64,000 nt of DNA, from assembly GCF_900106745.1 (NCBI RefSeq), contig NZ_FNNV01000023.1:34157-98156 (forward strand), in the 5' to 3' direction. This stretch comes from Paenibacillus sp. CF384 (GTDB lineage Bacteria; Bacillota; Bacilli; Paenibacillales; Paenibacillaceae). Shown here piece after piece: positions 26,725 through 35,882 of the stretch. Made by a program: the position numbers and the translations under genes. Within the stretch, counting starts at the first letter, position 1; every line of letters starts with the position of its first letter. Below the pieces are notes generated by a model, which saw only the letters and a list, made by a program, of their open reading frames with translations, made no database searches and was not told the DNA's origin.

Positions 26725-27861
26725 ATGGTGAAGCGAATCGGAATCATCGGGTATGGGCTCAGAGTCAGCGGTTTGTTTGGCAAATTAGATGAGCAGGAAA
26801 CGGGCTGCCAGCTTGTCGCAATTGCGGATCCCCGGGCGCAGGAGCTAGCCGCTCATATGGGTGAGGGAGCAAACAACCTGGCACGGTACGAGGACGCCGA
26901 TGATATGTTGAATAATGCCGGACTGGATGGCGTCGTAATCGGTACTCGCTGCAATTTGCACACGGAGATGGCACTTAAGGTATTGAAGCGCAGCCTGCCT
27001 TTATTCCTGGAGAAGCCGGTTGCCACGACCTTTGAAGATCTCTATCGACTGAAAAAGGGCTATGAGGCTTCTGATTCACAAGTCGTTGTTTCATTCCCGC
27101 TGCGTAATACGCCGCTTGTCAAGCTTGCCAAGGCTATCATCGATTCAGGCCAAATCGGAACGGTGGAGCATGTGCAGGCTGTGAACAATGTGCCTTACGG
27201 CGGGGTCTACTATCATAGCTGGTACCGCGATGAGAGCATTACGGGCGGATTGTTCCTGCAGAAGGCGACGCATGATTTCGATTATATTAATTATTTGCTG
27301 GGTGCAAGCCCAATTGCCATAGCGGCTATGAAATCGAAGCAAATCTTCAAAGGCGATAAGCCGGCAGGTTTGATGTGCCGCGACTGCGACGAGAAGCACA
27401 CTTGCGAAGAGAGTACGCTCAAGCAGGCGAACAAGGATAGAGGGAGCTATTGCAGCTTTGCGGAGGATACCGGCAACGAAGATTCCGGCAGTGCTCTGAT
27501 TCGTTACGAATCAGGCATGCACGTTAACTACTCGCAGAACTTCTTCGCAAGAAGAGGGGCTCAGAGACGCGGAGCACGTCTGTTAGGTTATAAAGGAACG
27601 CTCGAATTCGATTGGTATACGGGCGAGTTGAAGGTTTACATGCACCACGAGGCGCGAGTGGAAACCCATCAGTTCGACTTGAATGCGATGGATGGTCATG
27701 GCGGGGGAGATGGCATGCTGCTGAGCAACTTCTTCCAAATCGTAAACGGCGCGGAGCGTTCGTTCACCTCGCTCGACGATGGACTTCTGAGCGCGCTGCT
27801 TTGCCTGAAGGCCAACGAGTCTGCGAATACGAATACGTTCCAGCAAGTAGCTTGGAATTAG
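26725..27861 (+). CDS. Gfo/Idh/MocA-family oxidoreductase
   Basis: 378 residues. The Rossmann start is IGIIGYGLRVSG, and the cofactor motif FLEKPVAT is present. The catalytic-domain segment TGGLFLQKATHDFDYINY supplies the usual Lys-His-Asp triad region. A CRDCDE...CEES insert hints at a small metal site. It oxidises or reduces a sugar or inositol-like substrate with NAD(P). ATG 26725 follows GGGGG; an earlier TTG/ATG region is weaker. Transcribed divergently from an AraC-family gene. Confidence 0.85.
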   Translation: MVKRIGIIGYGLRVSGLFGKLDEQETGCQLVAIADPRAQELAAHMGEGANNLARYEDADDMLNNAGLDGVVIGTRCNLHTEMALKVLKRSLPLFLEKPVATTFEDLYRLKKGYEASDSQVVVSFPLRNTPLVKLAKAIIDSGQIGTVEHVQAVNNVPYGGVYYHSWYRDESITGGLFLQKATHDFDYINYLLGASPIAIAAMKSKQIFKGDKPAGLMCRDCDEKHTCEESTLKQANKDRGSYCSFAEDTGNEDSGSALIRYESGMHVNYSQNFFARRGAQRRGARLLGYKGTLEFDWYTGELKVYMHHEARVETHQFDLNAMDGHGGGDGMLLSNFFQIVNGAERSFTSLDDGLLSALLCLKANESANTNTFQQVAWN

Positions 27862-27876
27862 CTGGTATAGATAATT

Positions 27877-27922
27877 AAAAAGCGTCCTCAAAAGTGCAAC
27901 TTCACTTTTGAGGACGCTTTTG
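27877..27922. terminator. Bidirectional terminator
   Basis: AAAAGCGTCCTCAAAAGTG and CACTTTTGAGGACGCTTTT form a 19-base-pair perfect stem with a six-base loop; A and T tracts flank it so it works on both strands, for the Gfo/Idh gene and the convergent regulator. Confidence 0.93.
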
Positions 27923-28003
27923 TTGTTCGCACTCGCTCACCGAAGTAGCAGGATCACAAGAAATGTTGCGCTATCGTCCAAGCCCTCTTATACTGTCGAC
28001 GCT

Positions 28004-30259
28004 TTACCGCTCGGCAACAGCGGCATTGCGTCTGTACTCCGTTGGCGTGACGCCGGAGATTTTCTTGAAGGAGCGATTGAAGGAACTGAGCGTCGTATAG
28101 CCTACTTCGGTCGCGATTTCTTGGATCTTCATCTCCGAGAGAAGCAGTAGGTCCTTCGCTTTCTTCACTCGCACCTCATTGACGAAATCCACGAAATTCG
28201 TGCCCATTTTCTCCTTGAAATAAGTGGAGAGATAGCCGCTGCTAATATTCAATTTGCCGGCGATGAGATCGAGGGAGAGCTCTTCTCCATAATGGGTCTC
28301 CGTATAGCTAACGGTAAAGCTGATGATCGGATCGCGCTCCTCTTTCTTCAACCTTACAAGCCGTCCGGCTTCGTTCACCAGTTTCACCAGGTAATCATCC
28401 AGCTCTTCAACCGTATGCTGCTTCTCGATAAGAGGCAGCATGCCGGACAAGCCATCGCTGTCGATTTGCATGCTGTGGAGCACGCGCATGACCTTGTCTG
28501 TGGTTTCTTCCGCGAAACGATGAAACTTGCTTGCGGCAATGTTTCGTTTCTTCATCTTCGCGAGCATCCGGCGCAGAGACTGCAGAGCGAGCTGGTCGTT
28601 GCCTTCTTGCAAGCTCACATTCAGCTCCTGCTCCAGGATGGTTGTCGGCAGCATCGGCTTCTCGTACGTTTCGCCTGCCTGAGACACATAGGTCGAATCA
28701 TCGAAAGGCCGCAGCTTCACAAGCTTCAGCACCTCCGCATAAGCACTCGTCATTTGAGAAGCATGCGGATAATGCGAGCTCACGGCAATGGTACAGAAAC
28801 TATAGGCGATATCCGTCTCCAGCACCGTCTTGATGTCCGAGATGACAGATGACAGGCAGCTGTCATCTTCACTGTTTAGATAGACGACCGATAAGATTTG
28901 ATTCGTCTCGATTTGGAAGGTTTGTGCGCCATCCATCTCTCGTCCAATCGCCTGGATGATATATTCGCGAATAAAAGCAATGGTCCGTTCTTCTTCTTCA
29001 GGCATCTCATCCCAGAATCGTTGCTTGAAATTCATCTGGAAGAGAACAAATCGAAACGGTCGGTAGTCCTGCTCGGCTGCCGGATCCGAGTCTTCATATT
29101 CGATCCGAATCCGTTTGAGTACATTCATGAGCGAATAATGGCGCAGATGGTTTTTCTTGCTTTCAAGGCTTCGCCTTGCTTCCTGATTCTCTTTGATCAT
29201 GTGGCCGATATTGGCATGGATCAGCTCAAAGTCGTTAACCGTCCCGCGAACAAGCTCCCGATTCTCGTTTAAACTTCGAATCGACTCCACGATTTTGCGA
29301 ACCGGATTATTAAATCGTCTGCTGAAGATGACGGATAGGATCAAGCTGACGATAGACGTGACAATGAGCAGCACGATTAGAGTAACCGTTAGCTTCACAA
29401 TTCGGTTGGAAACGCTGCTGTCCGGAATGATATTCACGTAAGTAAGCCCGGTAGTCGCGCCTTTCTGATAGAAGAAATAATAGCCGTTCTGCTTAATCCA
29501 GTTTCTCCCCGGCACAAGTTCCGGTAAGGCTTCGTTAAAGGCCGGATCGGAGGTGAATATCTTATTTCCTTGCGGACCCAGTATATAGAAGGTGTTGTTA
29601 ATGGACTGATGATAATTGCGATACAGCTCATTCGCATCAATGAATGCGAGGAACTTGAAATCGGGATACAGCTGACTGCGGAACAAATATGGAATAACGA
29701 TACCCGGCTGCGAATCCTGATAAGTCGGCGGCGGACTCGTGAATACAGCGGCCGGATACAGCTTGGCATCGGAGCCCGCCTTGGTTAGTTCCTCTTCCCA
29801 GAAGTCCGGTGTATAAATGCGGTTCACATAGTGCTCAGAGAACATGACTGCAAGCGAGCTGCCGCGATACTTGTCCAATATGTAATGATGCTTCACGTCA
29901 TACATAAAAATATTGTTCAAATAAATCCGTGGATTCACCGTGATCCCCTCTAAATCATCGATAATTCTCCCGGCGGCCCTATAATAAGGCTTCGATTTCT
30001 GTAAATCATTCAGATGATCATTCAAATACATCCCTACGATAACATTGTCCAGCAGCTCGAAGTACTGCTCGAATCCGCTTGTGGTATGGGTCAGATTCGC
30101 ATCGTTATACGTAATGATTTCGCTATGGATGCTTTTTCTAAACAAGGTGAGCGAGATCAAATTAAAGGAAACAAACAATAGAATAATCGCCATAAAGCTG
30201 AGCACCATCTTGGTTAAGATCGAACGGGTATTAATCTTCCATTGCAAAATCTGCCTCAT
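28004..30259 (-). CDS. Membrane-bound AraC-type regulator with extracellular sensor (YesN/YtdP-like)
   Basis: 751 residues. A membrane segment at about 15-40, an extracytoplasmic cache-like sensor (about 40-290), a second membrane segment (about 293-318), a HAMP-like linker, a cytoplasmic middle region, and a C-terminal AraC double helix-turn-helix (IAGKLNISSGYLSTYFKEKM, then EVGYTTLSSFNRSFKKISGV). AAGGGG is seven bases before the ATG. This one-piece sensor-regulator typically lies next to and activates LplB/YtcP-type glycan importers; here it is divergent from exactly such an operon, 184 bases away. Confidence 0.88.
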   Translation of the reverse strand: MRQILQWKINTRSILTKMVLSFMAIILLFVSFNLISLTLFRKSIHSEIITYNDANLTHTTSGFEQYFELLDNVIVGMYLNDHLNDLQKSKPYYRAAGRIIDDLEGITVNPRIYLNNIFMYDVKHHYILDKYRGSSLAVMFSEHYVNRIYTPDFWEEELTKAGSDAKLYPAAVFTSPPPTYQDSQPGIVIPYLFRSQLYPDFKFLAFIDANELYRNYHQSINNTFYILGPQGNKIFTSDPAFNEALPELVPGRNWIKQNGYYFFYQKGATTGLTYVNIIPDSSVSNRIVKLTVTLIVLLIVTSIVSLILSVIFSRRFNNPVRKIVESIRSLNENRELVRGTVNDFELIHANIGHMIKENQEARRSLESKKNHLRHYSLMNVLKRIRIEYEDSDPAAEQDYRPFRFVLFQMNFKQRFWDEMPEEEERTIAFIREYIIQAIGREMDGAQTFQIETNQILSVVYLNSEDDSCLSSVISDIKTVLETDIAYSFCTIAVSSHYPHASQMTSAYAEVLKLVKLRPFDDSTYVSQAGETYEKPMLPTTILEQELNVSLQEGNDQLALQSLRRMLAKMKKRNIAASKFHRFAEETTDKVMRVLHSMQIDSDGLSGMLPLIEKQHTVEELDDYLVKLVNEAGRLVRLKKEERDPIISFTVSYTETHYGEELSLDLIAGKLNISSGYLSTYFKEKMGTNFVDFVNEVRVKKAKDLLLLSEMKIQEIATEVGYTTLSSFNRSFKKISGVTPTEYRRNAAVAER

Positions 30260-30321
30260 GAATAAACCCCTTCTGCTTTGGTCTGATCCTATTTGTGAAA
30301 ACTGTGCAATTTTACGGAAAC

Positions 30322-30366
30322 CTTGAAATTCGCGTGAAATCGGGCATATTTCCGATGTTCTTCAAG
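30322..30366. promoter_or_regulatory. Nested inverted repeats between regulator and importer operon
   Basis: Outer arms CTTGAA / TTCAAG (30322-30327, 30361-30366) enclose inner arms ATCGG / CCGAT (30339-30343, 30352-30356). It lies in the divergent control region and could be an operator. Speculative. Confidence 0.35.
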
Positions 30367-30443
30367 GGGTGAGTCTTATAGTATAGCGCTAGGAATGAAA
30401 AATCAAGATTCATATATTTCAAATAAATCGAGGGGGATCATCA

Positions 30444-31412
30444 TTGAATAACTACACGAATACTGGTGCAAATGCACCGGCAACAGTTATCACTCATAGG
30501 GAAAGAAAACGTTCTTTCATGGACAAGCTGTGGAATGAGCGCTACCTGTTTATCCTTCTCCTCCCGGGACTTTTATACTTTATTATTTATCGGTACATTC
30601 CGATGCTGGGAAACATTATCGCCTTTCAAGATTTCAGTCCATTTCAAGGTTTCTTGCACAGCGACTGGGTCGGACTGAAGCATTTCAATAAAATTTTCGA
30701 AGATAGCGAAGTCATCCGGGTCATCTGGAACACGCTTTATCTCTCGTTTCTTCAAATTGTATTCGCTTTCCCGATTTCGATTGTACTTGCGATCATGCTT
30801 AATGAGGTGCGTAACGAACGTTATAAGAGAGTGATCCAATCGCTTGTCTATTTGCCGCATTTCTTATCCTGGGTCGTTGTGATCGGGATTGTAACGACAT
30901 TCTTGAAATCCGAGGGCATTATTAATCAGCTCATTCAAATGGTCTTCGGCATCGAACCGATTCCGTTTCTGACGTCGGCGCATTGGTTTATGCCAATCAT
31001 TGTGCTCGAGGTCATTTGGAAAGAATCCGGCTGGGGGACGATTATTTTCCTTGCAGCATTAGCGGGTGTTAATCCCCATTTGTACGAGGCGGCTGTCGTC
31101 GACGGCGCAAGTCGAATGAGGCAGATCTGGCATATCACATTGCCTTCGATCCGCGGCACCATCATTATCCTGCTCATCCTAAGGCTTGGCAGCGTGCTTG
31201 ATGTTGGCTTCGAACAAATTTTCCTCATGCTCAATCCGCTCAACAAGGAGATCGGGAATGTACTCGATACGTTCGTGTATTACAAAGGGATCGACAACTC
31301 GGACTTCAGCTTTGCAACGGCAGTAGGGCTGTTTAAGTCTCTTGTCGGGTTGATCTTAATCGTTGGAGCGAATAAGTTATCCAAAAAATTCGGAGAAGAA
31401 GGTATCTATTAA
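30444..31412 (+). CDS. Carbohydrate ABC transporter permease (LplB-type)
   Basis: 322 residues starting at TTG 30444 with GAGGGGG seven bases upstream. About six membrane segments. The opening YLFILLLPGLLYFIIYRYIPMLGN is the LplB signature, and the EAA loop reads EAAVVDGASRMRQIWHITLP. First permease of a polysaccharide or oligosaccharide importer. No ATPase gene is in this locus, as is usual for this class, which relies on a shared MsmX-like ATPase. Confidence 0.9.
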   Translation: MNNYTNTGANAPATVITHRERKRSFMDKLWNERYLFILLLPGLLYFIIYRYIPMLGNIIAFQDFSPFQGFLHSDWVGLKHFNKIFEDSEVIRVIWNTLYLSFLQIVFAFPISIVLAIMLNEVRNERYKRVIQSLVYLPHFLSWVVVIGIVTTFLKSEGIINQLIQMVFGIEPIPFLTSAHWFMPIIVLEVIWKESGWGTIIFLAALAGVNPHLYEAAVVDGASRMRQIWHITLPSIRGTIIILLILRLGSVLDVGFEQIFLMLNPLNKEIGNVLDTFVYYKGIDNSDFSFATAVGLFKSLVGLILIVGANKLSKKFGEEGIY

Positions 31413-31427
31413 GGAGGCGGTAGAGCA

Positions 31428-32312
31428 GTGGTTAAAACTCATTCCATTTCGGAAAAAATAGCAAATGCCCTTAACGTAATCTTGCTTGCCGCGGTCGGGC
31501 TTGCCATGCTGTTTCCGTTCTATTACATGATTGCGACCTCGTTTACATCGGTTTCGGAGAGCGCAACCAAGTCGTTTATTCTGTTTCCGGAAAAATGGGT
31601 CGTGGATGCTTATCAATACATTTTCCACTCCAAGGTGTTTGTCCGGGCGCTCATCGTTACCATCTGCGTGACGGTAGTAGGTACGATCTTCAGCCTATGG
31701 CTCACCTCGATGATGGCTTACGCGCTGTCGCGGAATATTACAGGCCAGAAGTTCTTCCTGTTCCTTGTGTTGTTTACATTCGTCTTCGGAGCAGGTATTA
31801 TTCCGTCCTATATGGTTGTAAAGGAAACGCACTTGCTCGACACTTACTGGGCGCTTATCATTCCGGGGGCCATCAATTCCTTTAATTTGATCGTGCTAAG
31901 GCAGTTCTTTCTCGGTATCCCTCAGGATCTAACGGAAGCCTCCGTGCTCGATGGTGCGAATGACATGCAAATTTTCGCGCGCATCATTCTTCCGCTGTCG
32001 AAACCGGCGCTGGCTGCATTCGGACTTTTCTATGCCGTAACCAGCTGGAACACCTATTTTACGGCACTTATTTATATTAGCGATCCGAGCAAGTGGACCA
32101 TACAGGTTATATTGCGGCAGATCGTCATCTTAAGCCAACGACTCGATTCTCTATCGGATGGACAGCAAGCCGCACTGGCGAATGCTTCTCCACCGGCTGA
32201 AACGATTGGTATGGCTGCCATTCTCATTGCAACACTTCCGATTCTTGCGCTTTACCCGTTCCTGCAAAAGCATTTTGCGAAAGGGGTGATGCTCGGTTCC
32301 GTGAAAGGCTAG
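31428..32312 (+). CDS. Carbohydrate ABC transporter permease (YtcP-type)
   Basis: 294 residues starting at GTG 31428 after AAGGAGG. Six membrane segments; the EAA loop reads EASVLDGANDMQIFARIILP. The C-terminal QKHFAKGVMLGSVKG is the family hallmark. Partner of the LplB-type permease 15 bases upstream. Confidence 0.92.
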   Translation: MVKTHSISEKIANALNVILLAAVGLAMLFPFYYMIATSFTSVSESATKSFILFPEKWVVDAYQYIFHSKVFVRALIVTICVTVVGTIFSLWLTSMMAYALSRNITGQKFFLFLVLFTFVFGAGIIPSYMVVKETHLLDTYWALIIPGAINSFNLIVLRQFFLGIPQDLTEASVLDGANDMQIFARIILPLSKPALAAFGLFYAVTSWNTYFTALIYISDPSKWTIQVILRQIVILSQRLDSLSDGQQAALANASPPAETIGMAAILIATLPILALYPFLQKHFAKGVMLGSVKG

Positions 32313-32367
32313 CTTTCATGTAAGTGAGTATCACCGAAGTGTCCAACATAAAGAGGAGGTCGAAAGT

Positions 32368-33984
32368 ATGCGTAACAAACTAGTCTCATCTGTTCTCGTA
32401 GTTGCACTATCCGGATCCATGCTTGCAGCATGTTCATCCGGCAATGAGGATTCCACGACCAATACTTCCTCCAACACGAGTAAGACAAACAATGGCGCTG
32501 CAACGACGGCAGACCCGCATGCACAGAAGATTACCATTGATTGGTTCGACGGCACGTGGGAAGATCCGGTTCCGACAGGCAACAGCGAAGCTGTGAAGAA
32601 GATCAACGAGAAATTCAATGTGGATTTTAAGCCGCAATACATTCCTTTTGATACCTATGAAGAGAAGTTAGCCGTGAAAATGGCCTCCGGCGATATCCCC
32701 GATGTCATTGGCATGGAAGAAGTAAACTCCAATTATACGAAATGGGCGAATCAAGGCGCATTCTTGCCATTGGACGAATTCTTGCAGCAGTATGAGTCGA
32801 CCAAGGCTGTGCCGAATTATTCATGGGATTCCTTGAAGGTAGACGGGAAAGTGTACGGTATCCCAACCTACTTCTCCGCTAAAGGCGGCAAGAAGCCGAT
32901 CATTCGTAAGGACTGGCTGGACAAGCTCGGACTGAAAATGCCGACGAACTATGAAGAGCTGAAGAAAGTGGCAATCGCCTTTACCAAAGACGATCCGGAC
33001 GGCAACGGCAAAGCGGATACAATAGGTTTAGGTTTGGCCAAAGGCATTTATTATGATCCTTCCTTCGGTGCTTATTACGGCAATTCGATTTGGTATCACA
33101 AGAACAGCGGCGGACAGCTGATTCCGGGCATCATCGCTGACGGAAATAAAGAGAAAGTCACTTTCCTGGCTGATCTGCAAAAAGAAGGCATTCTGCAAGC
33201 GGACTGGGCAGTAACCGCCTACAAAGATATTTTCAAAGCATTTAACGCGGGCAAAGTCGGCATTTGGTATGAACAGCCCGGAAATAGCGGCAACAACGGG
33301 GTATTGTTCGATGTGCTGAAGCAGAACGATCCGAAAGCAGTCGTAGAGCCGATTCCGCCGTTCAAAGCTCCTGACGGTTCAGAGGGACTGACCATCAGCG
33401 GCGGCTGGTATCGGATGTATATGATTTCGGCGAAATTGAAGGATCAGCCGGAGAAAGTGAAGCGCATTCTTGAAATGATCGATTACTTCCACAAGCCGGT
33501 AACTTTCGAGGAACGTAATCCGCAGAACGAATACTTCGACTGGCTCTACGGCGGTGAAGGAAAGGGCTACCAAATGGTCGACGGCGTGGCACAGCCAATG
33601 GCCGAGAATCGTTCGAACGTCGCTCCTGGCGCTTATATTACCGAGGGCGGATGGTTCATGAAGGACGAAGATTTGTTCACGTTTGCTAAGATCGCCAAGA
33701 CGCCTGAAGATCAGAAGTTCCAGCAAACGCTCGCAGATATGCTGCATACGATGAAGTTTTACGTCAATCCGACAAGTCGGATTATCTCGCCGCTGCTTAT
33801 GGAGAAGAGCGGAGAGCTGCAGGCGTATATTACGGATGAAACGACGAAGATGATTTTCGGTGAAAGACCGCTAAGCGACTGGGACAAGATGGTCGAGGAG
33901 TACATGGCCAAAGGCGGTAAAGAAATGATTGACGAGGTCAATAAACAATTGGAAGACAACCATGTTCAAGGCGAGTGGAAGTAA
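32368..33984 (+). CDS. Sugar-binding lipoprotein of the ABC importer (LipO-like)
   Basis: 538 residues. Signal peptide with lipobox SMLAAC (Cys22), then a low-complexity S/N/T linker and a large binding domain (ITIDWFDGTWEDPVPTG onward), the size typical for LplA/LipO proteins serving LplB/YtcP permeases. Outer face of the membrane. A strong ribosome site (AGAGGAGG) precedes the ATG. A stable hairpin after the gene probably allows more of this protein than of the downstream enzymes. Confidence 0.9.
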   Translation: MRNKLVSSVLVVALSGSMLAACSSGNEDSTTNTSSNTSKTNNGAATTADPHAQKITIDWFDGTWEDPVPTGNSEAVKKINEKFNVDFKPQYIPFDTYEEKLAVKMASGDIPDVIGMEEVNSNYTKWANQGAFLPLDEFLQQYESTKAVPNYSWDSLKVDGKVYGIPTYFSAKGGKKPIIRKDWLDKLGLKMPTNYEELKKVAIAFTKDDPDGNGKADTIGLGLAKGIYYDPSFGAYYGNSIWYHKNSGGQLIPGIIADGNKEKVTFLADLQKEGILQADWAVTAYKDIFKAFNAGKVGIWYEQPGNSGNNGVLFDVLKQNDPKAVVEPIPPFKAPDGSEGLTISGGWYRMYMISAKLKDQPEKVKRILEMIDYFHKPVTFEERNPQNEYFDWLYGGEGKGYQMVDGVAQPMAENRSNVAPGAYITEGGWFMKDEDLFTFAKIAKTPEDQKFQQTLADMLHTMKFYVNPTSRIISPLLMEKSGELQAYITDETTKMIFGERPLSDWDKMVEEYMAKGGKEMIDEVNKQLEDNHVQGEWK

Positions 33985-33998
33985 GTGATTCCATAACA

Positions 33999-34029
33999 GA
34001 CAGCCCGAACCGACTCGGTTCGGGCTGTC
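33999..34029. other. Intercistronic hairpin after the binding-protein gene
   Basis: GACAGCCCGAACC and GGTTCGGGCTGTC are perfect 13-base arms around five bases. No T tract follows, so it is more likely an mRNA-stabilising or partial-termination element than a full stop. Confidence 0.7.
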
Positions 34030-34065
34030 ACAACATTACCGCACTTATGCAAAGGAGTATAACGT

Positions 34066-35814
34066 ATGCCAGTATTGACTACAGAAAAACAACAATTCCT
34101 GCTCGATGGCGAGCCGTTTCGCATCCTTTCAGGGGCTATTCACTATTTCCGCGTTGTACCTGAATATTGGCGGGATCGGCTTTGGAAACTGCGGGAAGGC
34201 GGCTTCAATACGGTAGAGACCTACGTAGCTTGGAATATCCATGAGCCCAAGGAAGGTCAGTTCGTGTTCGAAGGAATTGCAGATCTTGAAGAATTCATTG
34301 CGATAGCAGGCGAGCTGGGCTTGCATGTCATCGTACGTCCAAGTCCGTATATCTGCGCGGAATGGGAATTCGGCGGACTGCCTGCATGGCTGCTTGCTGA
34401 TCCCGGCATGCGACTTCGCTGCTATCATCAGCCTTTCCTAGATAAAGTGGATGCGTATTACGATGTATTGCTGCCGAAGCTGGTACCGCTTCTCTCGACG
34501 AATGGCGGTCCGATTATCGCGATGCAGATCGAGAACGAATACGGCAGCTACGGGAATGACAAGAAGTATTTGAAGTATTTGGAGAACGGCATGAAGGAAA
34601 GAGGCATTGACGTGCTTCTGTTTACGTCCGATGGACCGGGAGATTTCTACTTACAGGGCGGAATGGTGGACGACGTGCTCGCGACGGTGAATTTCGGATC
34701 TCGCGCGCAAGAGGCATTCGATAAATTAGGTGAGTATCAGCAAGATAAGCCGCTCATGTGCATGGAATATTGGAATGGCTGGTTCGACCACTGGGGTGAG
34801 CAGCATCATACGCGCGATTCCGATGATGCGGCGCGCGTGCTGGATGACATGCTGGCTGCCGGCGCATCGGTGAATGCCTATATGTATCATGGCGGTACGA
34901 ACTTTGGCTTCTATAATGGCGCGAATTTCGGTGACAACAAACATCAACCGACGATTACGAGCTATGATTACGACGTGGCAATCAGTGAGTCCGGCGATCT
35001 GACGGACAAATTCTATAAATTCCGCGAGGTCATCTCGAAGTATGTGGAGCTTGGACCCCTTAACCTGCCGGAACCCATTAAGAAGAAAGCTTATGGCAGC
35101 GTAAAGATGACCGAACAGGCTCCGCTCTTCTCGTCCCTCGACATGCTGTCCGAACCGGTAGAGCGTACATGCCCGGAAACGATGGAGCAGCTCGGGCAGG
35201 ATTACGGCTTCATTCTGTACTCGACTACAGTGCTTGGGCCGCTTACCGCTTCCCGATTAAACTTGCAGGATGTGCATGACCGCGCACTTATTTTCTTGAA
35301 TGGTGCGTACAAAGGCATCATTGAACGCAATAACCCAGACCATGACGTGCTGCTCGATATTCCGGCAGAAGGTGCGACACTCGACATTCTGGTTGAGAAC
35401 ATGGGGCGGATTAATTATGGTCCGTATATGAAGGATCCCAAAGGCATTACGGAAGGCGTGCGACTAGGGCAGCAATTTCTATACCATTGGTCGATCCGTC
35501 CGCTGCCGCTTAACGACTTGCAGAAGCTAGACTATCTAGAGAGCAGCGAGAAGCAGGAGAAACCGACGTTCTATAAAGGGTCTTTCGAAGTTGATGAAGT
35601 GGCGGATACCTTCCTCGCTCTTAGCGGCTGGACAAAAGGTGTTGTTTATGTGAATGGTTATAATCTCGGTCGTTATTGGGAGATTGGACCGCAGCAAACC
35701 TTGTATATTCCCGCACCGCTGCTTCGCGAAGGTGTTAATGAACTGGTTATATTTGAGCTGCATGGCTGCGAGGAGCCTGTCGTCAAGTTACAAGACAGCG
35801 CAGTGCTAGGGTAA
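34066..35814 (+). CDS. GH35 beta-galactosidase
   Basis: 582 residues, no signal peptide, so cytoplasmic. The GH35 barrel shows SGAIHYFR, YVAWNIHEP and PSPYICAEWEFGGLP. The acid/base Glu158 is in QIENEYG and the nucleophile Glu234 in CMEYWNGW. C-terminal beta domains (residues about 380-580) end with NGYNLGRYWEIGPQQTLYIP. It removes terminal beta-galactose from oligosaccharides brought in by the importer encoded upstream. AAGGAG is eight bases before the ATG. Confidence 0.93.
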   Translation: MPVLTTEKQQFLLDGEPFRILSGAIHYFRVVPEYWRDRLWKLREGGFNTVETYVAWNIHEPKEGQFVFEGIADLEEFIAIAGELGLHVIVRPSPYICAEWEFGGLPAWLLADPGMRLRCYHQPFLDKVDAYYDVLLPKLVPLLSTNGGPIIAMQIENEYGSYGNDKKYLKYLENGMKERGIDVLLFTSDGPGDFYLQGGMVDDVLATVNFGSRAQEAFDKLGEYQQDKPLMCMEYWNGWFDHWGEQHHTRDSDDAARVLDDMLAAGASVNAYMYHGGTNFGFYNGANFGDNKHQPTITSYDYDVAISESGDLTDKFYKFREVISKYVELGPLNLPEPIKKKAYGSVKMTEQAPLFSSLDMLSEPVERTCPETMEQLGQDYGFILYSTTVLGPLTASRLNLQDVHDRALIFLNGAYKGIIERNNPDHDVLLDIPAEGATLDILVENMGRINYGPYMKDPKGITEGVRLGQQFLYHWSIRPLPLNDLQKLDYLESSEKQEKPTFYKGSFEVDEVADTFLALSGWTKGVVYVNGYNLGRYWEIGPQQTLYIPAPLLREGVNELVIFELHGCEEPVVKLQDSAVLG

Positions 35815-35882
35815 CGATCTGGAATAATGAATAACGGAATAGGGAAAAGAATTAAATCTATGAATCAAATGGGGGAGACAAT

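Noticed and set aside
30260..30443. Catabolite response element (cre) for the sugar operon
   Set aside because: No sequence close to the CcpA consensus was found in the divergent region.
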